Positions 39,994-50,334 of a stretch of DNA of 64,000 nt are shown here, piece by piece. This stretch comes from Zasmidium citrigriseum (Eukaryota; Ascomycota; Dothideomycetes; Mycosphaerellales; Mycosphaerellaceae). Location of the stretch: positions 682,001 to 746,000 of the forward strand of contig NHNW01000010.1 of NCBI GenBank assembly GCA_002786025.1. The letters are read 5' to 3'. The notes under the pieces are model-generated. The model ran no database searches. It was not told the origin of the DNA and saw only the letters and a program-made list of their open reading frames with translations. The stretch's first letter is position 1; every line of letters starts with the position of its first letter. The position numbers and the translations under genes are program-made.

Positions 39994-42630
39994 TCAGCGT
40001 TTACTTCGTTGCCTCGAATGCTCTCGACGCTCTCGATACTCGCGGCGCTCCTTGCGTCGCACTTCTCTATCATCGCCAGCACTACCGACACTGCTGCCAT
40101 CGTACGCCTCGACGCTGGCGCTTCGATCGCACTGGGCTGTGTATGGACCGAATCCATCCTGCCTCCGGCGTCTGGCGTCTGCGAAAAGTTTCTCGCGGGA
40201 AGGAGACTCGCTCTGTGCTCGAACTAACATCCTCACGTCGATTGGCAAGGTGCTTGCCGCTGTTGCTGTCTCAGTCTCTCCAGAAGTGCGTCGTCCGCGA
40301 GGTGCCGGTCTGGCAGGACCCTCTCCAACCTGTCCTCGGTATCTCTGCTGCGAAGAGTATGCATCCTGTGCGTAGTAGTGGTCGGGCTTCCCAGGAGGAA
40401 TACGACTCGGGGCACGACCTCTGCGCTCGTACTCGTAGTCGACCACTTTGTCTGCACCGCCAGTGTCAACTCGCTTCTTGGTGTGGAATTTTGCCGAGCT
40501 CGCATCGCTTGCTGGTGGCGTCGGCGACACGGCTACTTTGTTAGAAAAGCGCACTCGACTAGAAGCATCGCTCTGTCGCCGATCGCCTCCTTTCCTCAAA
40601 ATCGTCGAAGCTTGTTCAGCTTGCTTCGGTTCTGGTGGTGTCTTGCGCCGATGAAGGTATTCCGACGTCTCCTTGTAGTATTCGCCTGGGTCGTCGTTGC
40701 GTGGATATCTTGTTTCGTCAACAGGTTGCACAGTTTGAAGCTTGTAGTAGTACTCGCTGTCGTTGTTGCGAGATGGTGCATGCTTTGCAGGTCTGGAAGA
40801 ATGTGAAGATGGTGACGGCATCGGCACCGGTATAGCCATTTCGTCGCGCGGGTACGGCAGTTGCACTTCCTGAGTGACCTGCTGAAGGGTCTGCTTTTGG
40901 CCACCAATAGCCATCCCAACGACACCAGAGTCACGACGGTCATATTCTGAGACGACTCGGTCATGACCTCGACGGTGTGCACGCATCGCGCTTCGCGCAT
41001 AGTCGGCCTCGGACTTTGGCGCCTGCATCTTGCGCTCACGGACTTCCAAGTGCTTTGGCGGTGGGCCAAAGTCAACCCAATGGCCCGTTGTCTGCTTCTC
41101 CTGCTTCTGAGCACTTGTTGTTTCTCTCTTCTTCTCAAGCGACACCTGAGTACGCTCCAGGTCGCCGGCATCCATCTGTGACGGCCGGGACGGTCGGGTC
41201 GGTCTTGACGGCTGCTCACAGTACGACATATTGGCCTGGCGCACCTCTCTCGATGGCCATCGAGTCTTATCAGAAGAGGTCTCAGATGGCGGCGACGCTT
41301 TTGATCTCGAAGAGAATGCCTCGTTGACATATGGCTCCCGTCCGCTCTTTCGTACAATCAAAACTTCCTCCTTGCCATCTCGACTCTCCGACCGGATGCG
41401 GTATCTGCGCTCTCTCGTGGCATATGATGCCTCTGTATGGTTCTGATCGGGCTTGGCTTTCCAGGGCATCGCATCGGCTACATCCTGATGTGCTTCAATG
41501 CGACGTTCGACAGGGATGACAGGTACGCGTTCGACGGGCACCATTCTACCATGCGCATAAGCATCGCCGTGTGCCTCCATCTTACGTTCAGCTTGTCGGT
41601 ATCGCTCCACTTCGTCTCTTGCCAGTCTGCGGATTTGCGACTCTGTCCACTCCGGGCTGGTCGACCCACCGCGCCCGGACGAGCTGCGAACTTCCATCTC
41701 AGTCTTTGCTTTGGTTGACGCAACTGCCTTCTTGCTCTCCACGACTCGAATGTCGGATCTGACAGGGGGACTTGAGCTTGACATTGAGGCATGCTTTTCA
41801 ATACGGCGGATCTCATATTCTGCCTTCTTTGAGCTGCGTGATGACTTCGCGCTCATTGAATCAATCGCATCTTGCGCAGTTGATTTGGCGGTCGGTCTTG
41901 GCACGTAGGCGTAGATAGGTTCTGGAGGCGAGATTGCAGGCGGAGGTGCAGCTTGGGGTGGCGGGTGTATCGGCGGCGGTGGTACGGCGACATGTATATG
42001 TCTGTAGATGTACTCCTTCTGCTGAGGAGGCGACTGCTGCGCTGGAGGAGGTTCCAGCTCGCTCCACTCGAACTCGTCCAGCTCGTATTTGGTACGCCTC
42101 GACTTCGACTTGTCGGATCTCACATTGTCAACACGTAGGTAGTCATCATCAGTCACCAGACATTTGACTCCCAGCTTTGGGCCATGGCTTTCGTGGTGCT
42201 CGACAACATCAGCCATCGATACCGAGTCCGCCACAGAAGTAACGCGGCATCTTCTGCAAATACCAGGTGGCGGTGGCACGCCGTCGACAGGTATCGGATG
42301 GCCACGATGATAGCGCGCACTTCGTGGACGAAGGCAGATGCGGCAAACGTGATAGACAGCCAGCGACGATGAGAGGTCTGTTCCTGCTTTCTTCTTCTTG
42401 ACATATTCATAGCGCTCATCTGTGCCATCGCCAGGCATTGCTGGGTATCGTCGTCGCTCGCTTACATGCTCATACGCCGTCTTCGAGGCTTGGGAGGCGG
42501 TGATCGTCTCGACCTCGTCGGTGCCAGAGCTGGCAGAGGCGTCATCTCCGCCTGTCTTCTTCGGCATGTAGAATTCAGGCAGTGGCGGAGGCGGAATACT
42601 GATGTAGGTGTTACGTGGTGGATTCGCCAT
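39994..42630 (-). CDS. Large disordered protein with two CxxC pairs, function unknown (878 residues)
   Basis: A single long exon. The only ordered-looking part is near residues 90-140, where VCRICLRPRSARYHRGHPI and PPPPGICRRCRV give C-x2-C and C-x2-C pairs about 24 residues apart, a likely zinc site. The rest is low-complexity: Pro-rich blocks (PPPPIHPPPQAAPPP), many Arg/Glu/Lys/Ser segments with YERR or YEVRR-like motifs, and a C-terminus ending in Arg/Glu-rich RRKERREYRERREHSRQR. This looks like a scaffold or nuclear/cytoskeletal protein, but that is only composition. The frame stays open for 2.6 kb with consistent codon use, which supports a real gene. No named family is recognised. Confidence 0.8.
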   Translation of the reverse strand: MANPPRNTYISIPPPPLPEFYMPKKTGGDDASASSGTDEVETITASQASKTAYEHVSERRRYPAMPGDGTDERYEYVKKKKAGTDLSSSLAVYHVCRICLRPRSARYHRGHPIPVDGVPPPPGICRRCRVTSVADSVSMADVVEHHESHGPKLGVKCLVTDDDYLRVDNVRSDKSKSRRTKYELDEFEWSELEPPPAQQSPPQQKEYIYRHIHVAVPPPPIHPPPQAAPPPAISPPEPIYAYVPRPTAKSTAQDAIDSMSAKSSRSSKKAEYEIRRIEKHASMSSSSPPVRSDIRVVESKKAVASTKAKTEMEVRSSSGRGGSTSPEWTESQIRRLARDEVERYRQAERKMEAHGDAYAHGRMVPVERVPVIPVERRIEAHQDVADAMPWKAKPDQNHTEASYATRERRYRIRSESRDGKEEVLIVRKSGREPYVNEAFSSRSKASPPSETSSDKTRWPSREVRQANMSYCEQPSRPTRPSRPSQMDAGDLERTQVSLEKKRETTSAQKQEKQTTGHWVDFGPPPKHLEVRERKMQAPKSEADYARSAMRAHRRGHDRVVSEYDRRDSGVVGMAIGGQKQTLQQVTQEVQLPYPRDEMAIPVPMPSPSSHSSRPAKHAPSRNNDSEYYYKLQTVQPVDETRYPRNDDPGEYYKETSEYLHRRKTPPEPKQAEQASTILRKGGDRRQSDASSRVRFSNKVAVSPTPPASDASSAKFHTKKRVDTGGADKVVDYEYERRGRAPSRIPPGKPDHYYAQDAYSSQQRYRGQVGEGPARPAPRGRRTSGETETATAASTLPIDVRMLVRAQSESPSREKLFADARRRRQDGFGPYTAQCDRSASVEAYDGSSVGSAGDDREVRRKERREYRERREHSRQRSKR

Positions 42631-43240
42631 GTTGAATGAATGACTGCTTCATCGAGCTTGATGTTATTGAGGTTGCCACCGTTGAAGTTGTGAGGGAAGG
42701 TCGAGGTCCAAGATCGGAGGGGACGACGTGTCTGCGGTTTGGAGCGGCAGGCGCACTCTCCTCAACTAGCGAATGTGGAAGGCGCGTTTGTGTTGCCAAA
42801 GACTTGGACTTTGTTTTCATTGAAAATGGAAGTTTTGTGTGGTTGTGCGACGCTCGGACGGTTCGCTTAGGCCAAGCGCGAAGTGAAGTGAATGAAATCA
42901 GATGTCAAACCTTAGCCTTCTACTATCAGCACTCACGCGGCTGTCTTTCACGCCGTCTCTCTTAAACGTCCAGTCTACGGCGCTGCTGCCGGACTCTTCC
43001 ATTGCTGACCATACCATCAAAATACATATGTCTCATCGCGAGATGCAAAGCCGAGCTCAGAGTGGCGGCGACGATTCTGCCCCTGCGCATTGCCTCACGT
43101 TCAAGGCACCCAGCATTTGGTCCTCAAATGCTCACGTCTTTCCAGACTCGTGATTTGAAAGCTCAAGGCAGCGATCGAAATGGCTCACCTCTTACTTATC
43201 TCGTGTATCATCATTTCTGATATCTCAGCGTCCTCCAGTG
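42631..43240. other. Intergenic region without supported features
   Basis: This is the promoter of the large disordered-protein gene and the 3' flank of the cupin gene. I see no domain-bearing frame or repeat. Confidence 0.45.
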
Positions 43241-43525
43241 CTACTCTCCGATAACGTAGCAGCAGCCCTCTTTTCCCATCCACACCTCATGCCGCCGACC
43301 TGCATCTACGTCGACGCGCGCGCCAGGACCAAATGTCTCCTTCTCAGGCTTCGCATCGTCTGGATACGTTATCGTGAGCTCGCCACGGAGAATCAAGTGT
43401 GTCGTAAGGCCCGAATGCTTGTGCGGTGGATAGTACGCATTGCTGGCATGGGGGTCAGTAGATGCGGCGATTTCGATGCGATTGGTAGACATACGGCCCA
43501 TCGGTCCATGTGAAAATGTGCGAGA
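43241..43525 (-). CDS. Small cupin-domain protein, N-terminus unresolved
   Basis: The exon ends at 43241 and carries a single cupin barrel: YYPPHKHSGLTTHLILRGELTITYPDD contains the metal-ligand histidines and the Gly-Glu of cupin motif 1, and PGARVDVDAGRRHEVWMG supplies the late histidine of motif 2. From the ATG at 43501 it is 86 residues. However, coding-like sequence (SRTFSHGPMGRM) continues upstream to an acceptor TTTTAG at 43526, so exon start 43525 is likely and an upstream exon is missing. A strong donor (GTACGT) upstream does not join in frame. Small cupins bind metals and act as isomerases, dioxygenases or sensors; function is open. Confidence 0.68.
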   Translation of the reverse strand, partial: SRTFSHGPMGRMSTNRIEIAASTDPHASNAYYPPHKHSGLTTHLILRGELTITYPDDAKPEKETFGPGARVDVDAGRRHEVWMGKEGCCYVIGE

Positions 43526-44064
43526 CTAAAAGTAAAGGGCAGAAGGTCAGTAGATGTCTCGGACGTGTTGCAGGATGGCTTCTGCCCTTGAGTTTACGTA
43601 CAGCCCCACGAGGCCACCTCCTTCTCTGCGTCTGCGCGAGACTTCATGCTGGTGTCTGTACGACTCGTCTAGGAGACACGCTACGGTCATCCAGCGACAG
43701 GAGAAGGAGGTGCAGTCGAGAGCTCAGCTGCAGGCTCGCGTCATCAAAGCCAATCCGGCACGTGCAAGCCGTCTTGCGTGCAGACACGTCCATCGCGACC
43801 ATCGCCTTCTGACGACTGCGCAGCGCACGTCGTTCCCGCGCAAACGTGAGCAGCAAACAGCATGTGTAGGCGTGCCATCGCGTAGGTTCTGCGTTCTCTC
43901 GCGTCGGCCAAACACTGGTCCAGCTGCGCCGCGGCGGTGTGCCTCAGCTGGGCTGTGTCTTTGTACGCTCGCAGATCATATCAAAACCTGGCCTTTGCTG
44001 CTTTTGATAGTCACTCTCGCAGTCACAATCGCCTTGCTACTCGTTCTTGGTCTTGCAAGCAGCC
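43526..44064. promoter_or_regulatory. Shared region between divergent cupin and phospholipase C genes
   Basis: This region should hold both promoters and probably the missing first exon of the cupin gene on the minus strand. I could not resolve that exon with confidence. I see no other feature. Confidence 0.4.
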
Positions 44065-46429
44065 ATGGCCTCCAAAGTGGATAGCAAGCCGGACCTTACT
44101 GACCGCATCAAACATTATGCGAAGCAGGCCTTCGACCAGGATCCCAAGGACTGCAAATCGTTCGACGACTATCTGGAGAAACTAGAGGCCACAGAATCAT
44201 CGGCAGGGTTGTCATTGAAGCCCGATACAAGTCACCCACTGGCACACTACTTCATATCGAGCAGTCACAACACCTATCTCTCCGGCAATCAGCTCTGGGG
44301 CCGATCAACCACGGACTCATACAAGGACGTCCTCAAACGAGGTTGTCGTTGCATCGAGGTTGACATCTGGGATGGAGGTTCACCGTCTTCTTCAGAAGCC
44401 GAGCCAGAAGGTGATGCTGAAGATCGCGATGTAAAGAATCTCGGGGGCCTCCTCAAGAAAGGCCTCAGCCGACTACGGTCACGGTCCAACCCGCAGAGGA
44501 CAGACACTGATCTCCAATCTGCTGCCGACCCGCAGATGCCGACACCCTGGCGGACCGACTCGAGCAGAGACGAGCCAGTCGTGTACCACGGATATACTGC
44601 TACAAAAGAGATGCCATTCCGCAAAGTCTGCGAGGTTGTGCGGGACTATGCGTTCAAGAAGAGCGATCTGCCACTGATCGTCAGTCTTGAAGTCCACTGT
44701 CACCCACCGCAGCAAGAGATCATGGTTGAGCTCATGAACGACTACTGGGGCCAGTACCTTCAGCGCATGCCAAACGATTTTTTTGATGCGACTCCAATGC
44801 CGACCTTGGAGAGCTTGAAGAACACAATTCTGGTGAAGGTCAAATACTCGCCACCCGAGAAAGCGAAAGGAGCGGATCCCAGCAAGTCTCCGCCCAAGAA
44901 CGGCACCGACAAAGACTCTAGTGGAGACGAGGACGATGCTGTGAAGAAAGGAAAGATCATCGAGAGTCTGAGCAACATGGGCGTTTTCACTCGAGCCTAC
45001 CATTTCGAAAATTTCGACCAGCCAGCAGCCCTCATCCCAACCCATGTCTTTTCTCTGGGTGAAAGCAAGCTGTTAGACGCATGTGAGAAGCAACCGAAGA
45101 AGCTTTTTGAACACAACTTACACCACCTGATGCGAGCATACCCGAAAGGTAGTCGACTAAGATCGTCAAACTTGGATCCAGCGCCTTTCTGGAGGTTCGG
45201 CATACAGATGGTAATGCCCCCTGAAAGAGTTCCTGTCTTAGCAATACTGACAATCTCCTAGGTGGCTTTGAACTTCCAAACGGTGCGAGAATGAACACGA
45301 TCGTTCGGGTTTACGCAATACTGACTATGAATAGATGAATGCGGCCATGATGCTCAATGCTGCTCAGTTTGAGGGCACGGGAGGCTGGGTCCTCAAACCC
45401 AAAGGATACCTGCCCGTAGACGGCGAACAACCATCACCAAACCGAGTGACGTTGGACGTCAGGGTCAAGCTTCTTGCAGCTCAAGGCCTGGGCCGAGCAG
45501 ACGATACACCAAGCGTTTACGTCAAAAGCGAGCTCCACGTTGAGAGCAAAGCTGAGGCAGAAGATGGGCAGATACCGCGAGGCGGTAAGAATAAAGGAGG
45601 CGAGTACAAGCGCCGCTCGACCCTGCGTCACAGTCGAGATCCAGACTTTGGAGGAGACTGTAAGTCTCGATGTCTTGATCAAATCTTCTGTCATCGATTC
45701 GCAATGCTGACCAAAGCGCTGGATCCAGGCGTGGAATTCACAGGCGTACAACAGGTCGTCCCTGAGCTGAGCTTCCTGAGGTGAGTATCTGCATATCCCC
45801 ATTTACTTTACCTTGTCTTGGCACCTACTTCGGAACGCCAGTACGAAGAGCGGGCACGATGATGGCTACCTGCTGTTGTCATGAGGACAACAGACACGAT
45901 GCATGGCAAATTGCGGTCTTCGCTCGAATCGTGTCTCTCCTTTGCCCCAGCAGCGAGTATGTCGGGATCCTGCAGTACTTCGTCGTGAGACCACGAAAAC
46001 CGTTGAGGACCCATGGGGACTTCTATACGATCACGTAGCGCTCAGAGGCTTCATGTCCGAACACAGCGCCTCCCGGTCGCCTGGATGCCGGCGCTCGTGC
46101 GCGGTACTGGCCGATCCCGAGTACACCGCTACCGACATTCGATTCAGCGGCCTGAGTCGCACGGCATGGGTCAACCCCGGGGATCGCAGTCTCCCGCAAC
46201 GCCATATTACGCTAACGTTCGATTACGCTTTGAGGGCACGTGCGCTGACTCTTTTTCTAGGATCAAGGTGATGGACGACGCCCTGGCTCAAAAAGATCGT
46301 CTGCTTGGATGGGTTGCCTATCGAATTGATCGAGTGCCTCTTGGCCTGTCCCTGGTTCATCTTCGGGGAGAAGATTCGAAACCCAATGGCGGAAAACTCC
46401 TGCTCGACATGCATGTGAAGACATCGTAA
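44065..46429 (+). CDS. Phosphoinositide-specific phospholipase C, short form (X-Y-C2)
   Basis: Five exons: 44065-45210, 45262-45282 (21 bp), 45335-45659, 45729-45780 and 46261-46429; product 570 residues. It cleaves PIP2 into diacylglycerol and IP3 at the plasma membrane in Ca2+-dependent signalling. The X half has the catalytic histidines His68 (SSSHNTYLSG) and His175 (VYHGYT), and EVDIWDG. The Y half includes SNLDPAPFWRFGIQMVALN, completed by the 21-bp exon, and GWVLKPKGY. A C2 domain follows (VKLLAAQGLG, VQQVVPELSFLRIKV). There is no PH domain and no clear EF-hand pair. About 65 Ser/Glu-rich residues are inserted between EVDIWDG and VVYHGYT. The fourth intron is 480 bp, about eight times the local norm. 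I start at 44065; the frame opens earlier only through a TTG. Confidence 0.93.
45781..46260 (+). other. Unusually long intron in the phospholipase C gene
   Basis: Donor GTGAGT follows CTGAG and acceptor TTTTTCTAG precedes GATCAAGG; a CTGAC branch site sits just before the acceptor. The protein reads on cleanly across it (SELSFLRIKVMDD-type C2 strand). Reading through gives an immediate TGA. It contains a perfect 8-bp inverted repeat with a 5-base loop at 45873-45893. I find no conserved coding sequence inside. Confidence 0.7.
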
Positions 46430-47181
46430 CGAAGAGCCAGCGGTGTGACCAGAGTGGCAGAGCCCGGACGATCGCACGAAGAGATCCATTAGATCTCACT
46501 TCCTGGTGACACCTGCGTAGACAGGGATCGGGTGAGATCGCAGTCGACGGCGCGTATCCTCTCACACAGACTTCGATGTGCTGGACGGGAAAACAGGGGC
46601 CCGCAAGCGCATCAACTTTGCTCACTGGGCGTCAGAGGTTAAACTACGGGCGCCTATCCAGCGGATGGAATATACCTCATACAGCTTAGGGCGAGCTGGC
46701 CGACATATGTCTCGCCAGCATATGCAATCCAATCTGAACAAGGCGCCAATTGCATAGGTCTCCAGTGTTTCCATGCTTAGACAAGCATCGAGGAATTGAC
46801 AGATTTTCTGGTCTTTCAAACCGCGTGGCATGAAATGTGACACTCGATCGAGTACGATGTGCAGGAGACTGCTGTGCGTGTCCAGGAGATGAGTCCGTAC
46901 CGTGTCGTTGCATGTTACTCTGGTGGGTCATTCGTCTGTTGAAAGCTACACAGGATATCCACTCGTGCGGTTCAGACCGCCTCATGCGCCTACTGGACAG
47001 AGGCGATACTCGATGCAATGGGCCGCTCCAGCAACGCTCGAGCATTCAGGAATGACCGCAGAATGAATGAAGCGTCACCCAACTACTGACGACACTTCTA
47101 AATAGACTAGAGTACGGATCGTGCAGGGATATGCCCAGTTGCGGCAGTCGTCACCGAGCGGCCTCACCGCGTCTGCTTTTT

Positions 47182-47202
47182 TTCCAATTGCTCGAATTGG
47201 AA
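47182..47202. repeat. Perfect inverted repeat, 8-bp arms
   Basis: Arms TTCCAATT and AATTGGAA flank a 5-base spacer, GCTCG. Both arms contain a CCAAT pentamer on opposite strands, so this may be a paired CCAAT-factor site rather than a hairpin. It lies in the middle of a gene-free stretch. Confidence 0.5.
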
Positions 47203-48115
47203 GAGAGGAAGACGACTGATCGGTGATATAGGTTCACCTTCCACAATTCCGAATCAGCAGGGATTCAGAAGTTCCCCGGCGAGGATCTGCCAGCCGAACT
47301 GGACTAGTTCTACCGCACGCGCTACTGCACACGCAAACTGGTCAAGTCAATTCATACAGATCACAAAGCTGGAGAGACCCGTATGACCGCGCACGCACAC
47401 CTTCAGGAGATCGAGCTTCTCGATGATGATATGTCACGAATGCGCATGCTGTGCCTGCTCGTGATCAGAAATGACCAACGGCAGTCAATGACGGGTCCCG
47501 GCGTGCGTATCCCTGCCTACGTGGAACCCCAATGACCATGTTTTGCACTGCAGCTTCTGACTTTCGACCGTCAGCATCGGCAGCCAGCAGCATGTGCGCA
47601 GGGCATCACGGCATGTCTTCCCGCCCGAATACACTCATTTGGCGAGTTGCTGCTGCCCTGTTCCGCTGTCAACGACAAATCCTTCAATTCCTGCAATTGA
47701 GTTTGATGCTTGGGCATCGCTTGGTCGGGATCCGGTGGTAGAGATTGCTGTGGCCGAGGATTCCTGAGCCTGATAACATGTCGTAACTTCTCGCGCGCGA
47801 AACCCACCTCACACCCATGCTGCGTCTCCTCCCATCATCTTTTCTGGACGACCAGCCACTCGCCGCAGCACGCTGCATCTTCCCGACTGGAGCTTTTCGT
47901 TCGTGTTAGCGTAACAGTCTAACCAAGGCGTGAACCAGGTAGCGGTCTCAAGGACAGTACCAATCCCAACAATGATATCCAGGTCACTGCATGTTAGCTC
48001 ACTGACACCCTGCTTGCCGCCGGCCGCACAGCAGTAGTATCAGTTACGAACCGCGCCAATGCCTGCTGGTCGATACCTGGTCGAAAGAAAGATCACTCCA
48101 ACTTGACGGCAGGGT

Positions 48116-48121
48116 ATAAAG
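48116..48121 (+). promoter_or_regulatory. TATA box of the CxxC microprotein gene
   Basis: TATAAA lies 182 bp before the ATG at 48303. It is followed by a CA-rich, G-poor stretch (about 48250-48300: CACACACATC..ACACCACACT) typical of leaders of strongly expressed fungal genes. Transcript start is not shown. Confidence 0.5.
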
Positions 48122-48302
48122 ACTGCGTTCGCCGCACGGCTCGTGGTAGAAGCACAACAACCTTCTGTCATTTCCGAAGCCACAACTCTACACGACCTCA
48201 CCTTTCTCTGCAAGTCCCACCAAGTCGAAGGAACTGCCTATCGTCAACCACTCCTCACTCAACTCCACCACACACACATCATACCACACACCACACTCCA
48301 AG

Positions 48303-48597
48303 ATGTCTTACAGCCCTCAGCAAAACGCCATGCTGTTCAGTCTCGGTATCGAGCAGCTGCCACCCGTGCTCGACTCCCCTCTCGACCACGAGGACGAGCC
48401 TCAACACCCATTCTCATTCAGCCTGCCCATCCGCGAAGCACCAGTAAGTCCTGTCTTCATATCCACGATGTTACTACAACGCTGACTTCTCCTCCCAGGT
48501 ACCCGGCAAGCGGTGTCCTGACTGCCTTCAGCGAGGCCAGGTAGTCTGGGTGCTACCCGGCAAGAAATGCACCAAGTGCGGTCGGGAAGTCAACTGA
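48303..48597 (+). CDS. 79-residue protein with paired CxxC knuckles (zinc-ribbon-like)
   Basis: Exons are 48303-48443 and 48499-48597; intron 48444-48498 is 55 bp (GTAAGT..CCCAG, CTGAC branch site) in phase 0. The first exon gives a 47-residue Pro/acidic N-terminus starting MSYSPQQNAMLFSLGIEQLP. The second exon is almost entirely the duplicated motif VPGKRCPDC and LPGKKCTKC, spaced by RGQVVWV, and ends GREVN. Four cysteines in two C-x2-C knuckles of about 18-residue spacing form a compact zinc ribbon. I do not recognise the family. Clean splicing, a TATA box and a CA-rich leader support a real, probably well-expressed gene. Confidence 0.75.
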
Positions 48598-50334
48598 ACC
48601 ACCTCGACGACCACCACTCCCGCGAGACGATGTTCACTTTCCAAGCGTTCGAGCCCGTTTTGAGATACGTTTGCCTCGATGTCAAGAGACGGCCGTCGAA
48701 GAATGGACTTTTTTCCGAGTCGAGGCAAGGCTGGGTACCTTTTCGTTCCTTTTCAAGACGCCGTTGCTTCGTTTGATGCGTTGGGCGAAGAGTCGGTACA
48801 TGGACGGCGTCCAAAAGTTATTTTCTTGTATGGGTAGCCAATGGGGGAAAGAGATTGTGTGTGAAGGGGAGAGGTTGCAATATCATCATCAACAGCTGGA
48901 TACTGTTTCGAACGAGTAGCACGCATAATCCTGTAGTATATGCACGGAAACGAGAAAGATTGTCAATGGCCTGACATGTGGCCAGTTTCGAAGATCGATG
49001 CCCTTTTGCTTTTTTCGTTTTCACTTTCTCACGTCCACTTAGGGCTCAAATTTTGGCTCTGATAGCAAGATAGGCTTCCTGAAACATCTTCGTCGATGCC
49101 ATTGACATCTTCTTCCTTAGAAACCCCACGTTTTGACGGTGGAGGGATTGGCCTGCAACCTATTCGCTCGTCGCAGGTCGACGATGGCGTTGTGATCGAG
49201 CATCAAGCTGCAGTAGCTCAGTGGATACGGACGAGCTCTCACACGTTCACAAGGGTTTCCACTGCACTCCACCCTCGCACATCGTCCCATATCCCGGCGA
49301 CTCCTTTAGCTCGAAGGAAGGGAGGAAGCGAACGTCGGTTGGAGAGCCGATGGGCCTCTGATTCGACGCCTTCGAGTCGTGGACCGGATGCACGTCATAA
49401 GCGAGCGGTCGTGGGAAGCATGGTGCTGGCATCGCACATGCATCAATCCTGGACGTGATCGAGAGGCCGCATGGCTTTCTGATCAAGTGACTCGTGTGCT
49501 GCTCCTGTCATATAAATGTCTGATGCCGAAGGTCCGCTTTTTTCCTCTCATCCAGTTCTGCTGCAATGCTCAGATTGAATGTATCGTAAAATTTTGTGTT
49601 CAATGTTGAAGGGTTGTCCTGGTTCCAACAAGCTCCTCGTGCGCCCTTTCCGCAAATGGCTGCTGCACAAGAAGCTACAGCATAGATACCTGCGGAGTCC
49701 GGAGGCTGTGTACATTGGAAAAGCATTGCCACCCAAGCGCTGTCCGTGAAACGCGAGGTCGGTGACGGGCGGAACGTCCCCCTCCGTGTTCAAGGGGCCG
49801 TTCAGCTAATGAGACAACAACCAGATCCCGAGATTGCTATTTCGAAGTTCTCGCTGCTATCACCAGGTGCCATGGCTCTGGGTCGATGATTCGAAGGATG
49901 TCCTTGTTGTTTCAGCTGTCGAGACGCGTGGTGCCAGGTTGGGCATCGAAGACGTTCTCGTTAGCTTGAACTCTAATTCATCGTCACATGACTGAGAAGC
50001 AAGGTAGTCGGAAGGAATACTTCGTCTTGCTCTTCTATATTGACATAAAGAAGCTGAGCATCATTGTAATTTTCCAAGTCAACATGTCATCGAGTCCATC
50101 ACAAAGCGTCAACTCGAGCACGGACTTGACGGCAGCAATGTGGATGACGTCAAGACGAGTAAGTGAATGTGTAAAATGCAGGAGCGTCCCTACAACGACA
50201 GAATGAAGTAAGCGTTCGATTTATTCCTCAACATGAGTTCTTTCTTGTACCGGCCGATTCGCCACCTTCAACAACGAGTGCGAGCTCAAATCATCCTCTC
50301 ACCTTCGGAACACTACCACATCACAGCAAGAACA
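48598..50334. other. Long intergenic region without supported genes
   Basis: This 1.7-kb stretch holds the 3' flank of the microprotein gene and the promoter of the LEA-like gene. Frames of 60-120 codons carry no domains. A tRNA-like A-box near 49215 does not fold into a full tRNA. Confidence 0.45.

Larger units (their letters stand above)
46430..48302. other. Long intergenic region without supported genes
   Basis: This 1.9-kb region has only short open frames lacking domains. It holds the inverted repeat at 47182-47202 and, near its end, a TATA box and a CA-rich leader belonging to the CxxC microprotein gene. I see no tRNA or transposon remnant. Confidence 0.45.

Noticed and set aside
39545..40375. 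276-codon plus-strand open frame
   Set aside because: It is antisense to the 3' part of the 878-residue gene and has no motif; Arg/Ser-rich shadow.
44479..45045. 188-codon minus-strand open frame
   Set aside because: Antisense to the phospholipase C X and Y coding region.
45781..46260. C/D-box snoRNA nested in the long PLC intron
   Set aside because: A GATGATG-like C box and a CTGA D box can be picked out, but spacing and flanking stems do not form a convincing snoRNA.
49209..49266. tRNA-like stretch: A-box-like TAGCTCAGTGG with TGCAGT and ACTGCA ends
   Set aside because: The D loop would be too long, the anticodon stem does not pair, and no GTTCRANTC B-box is present.
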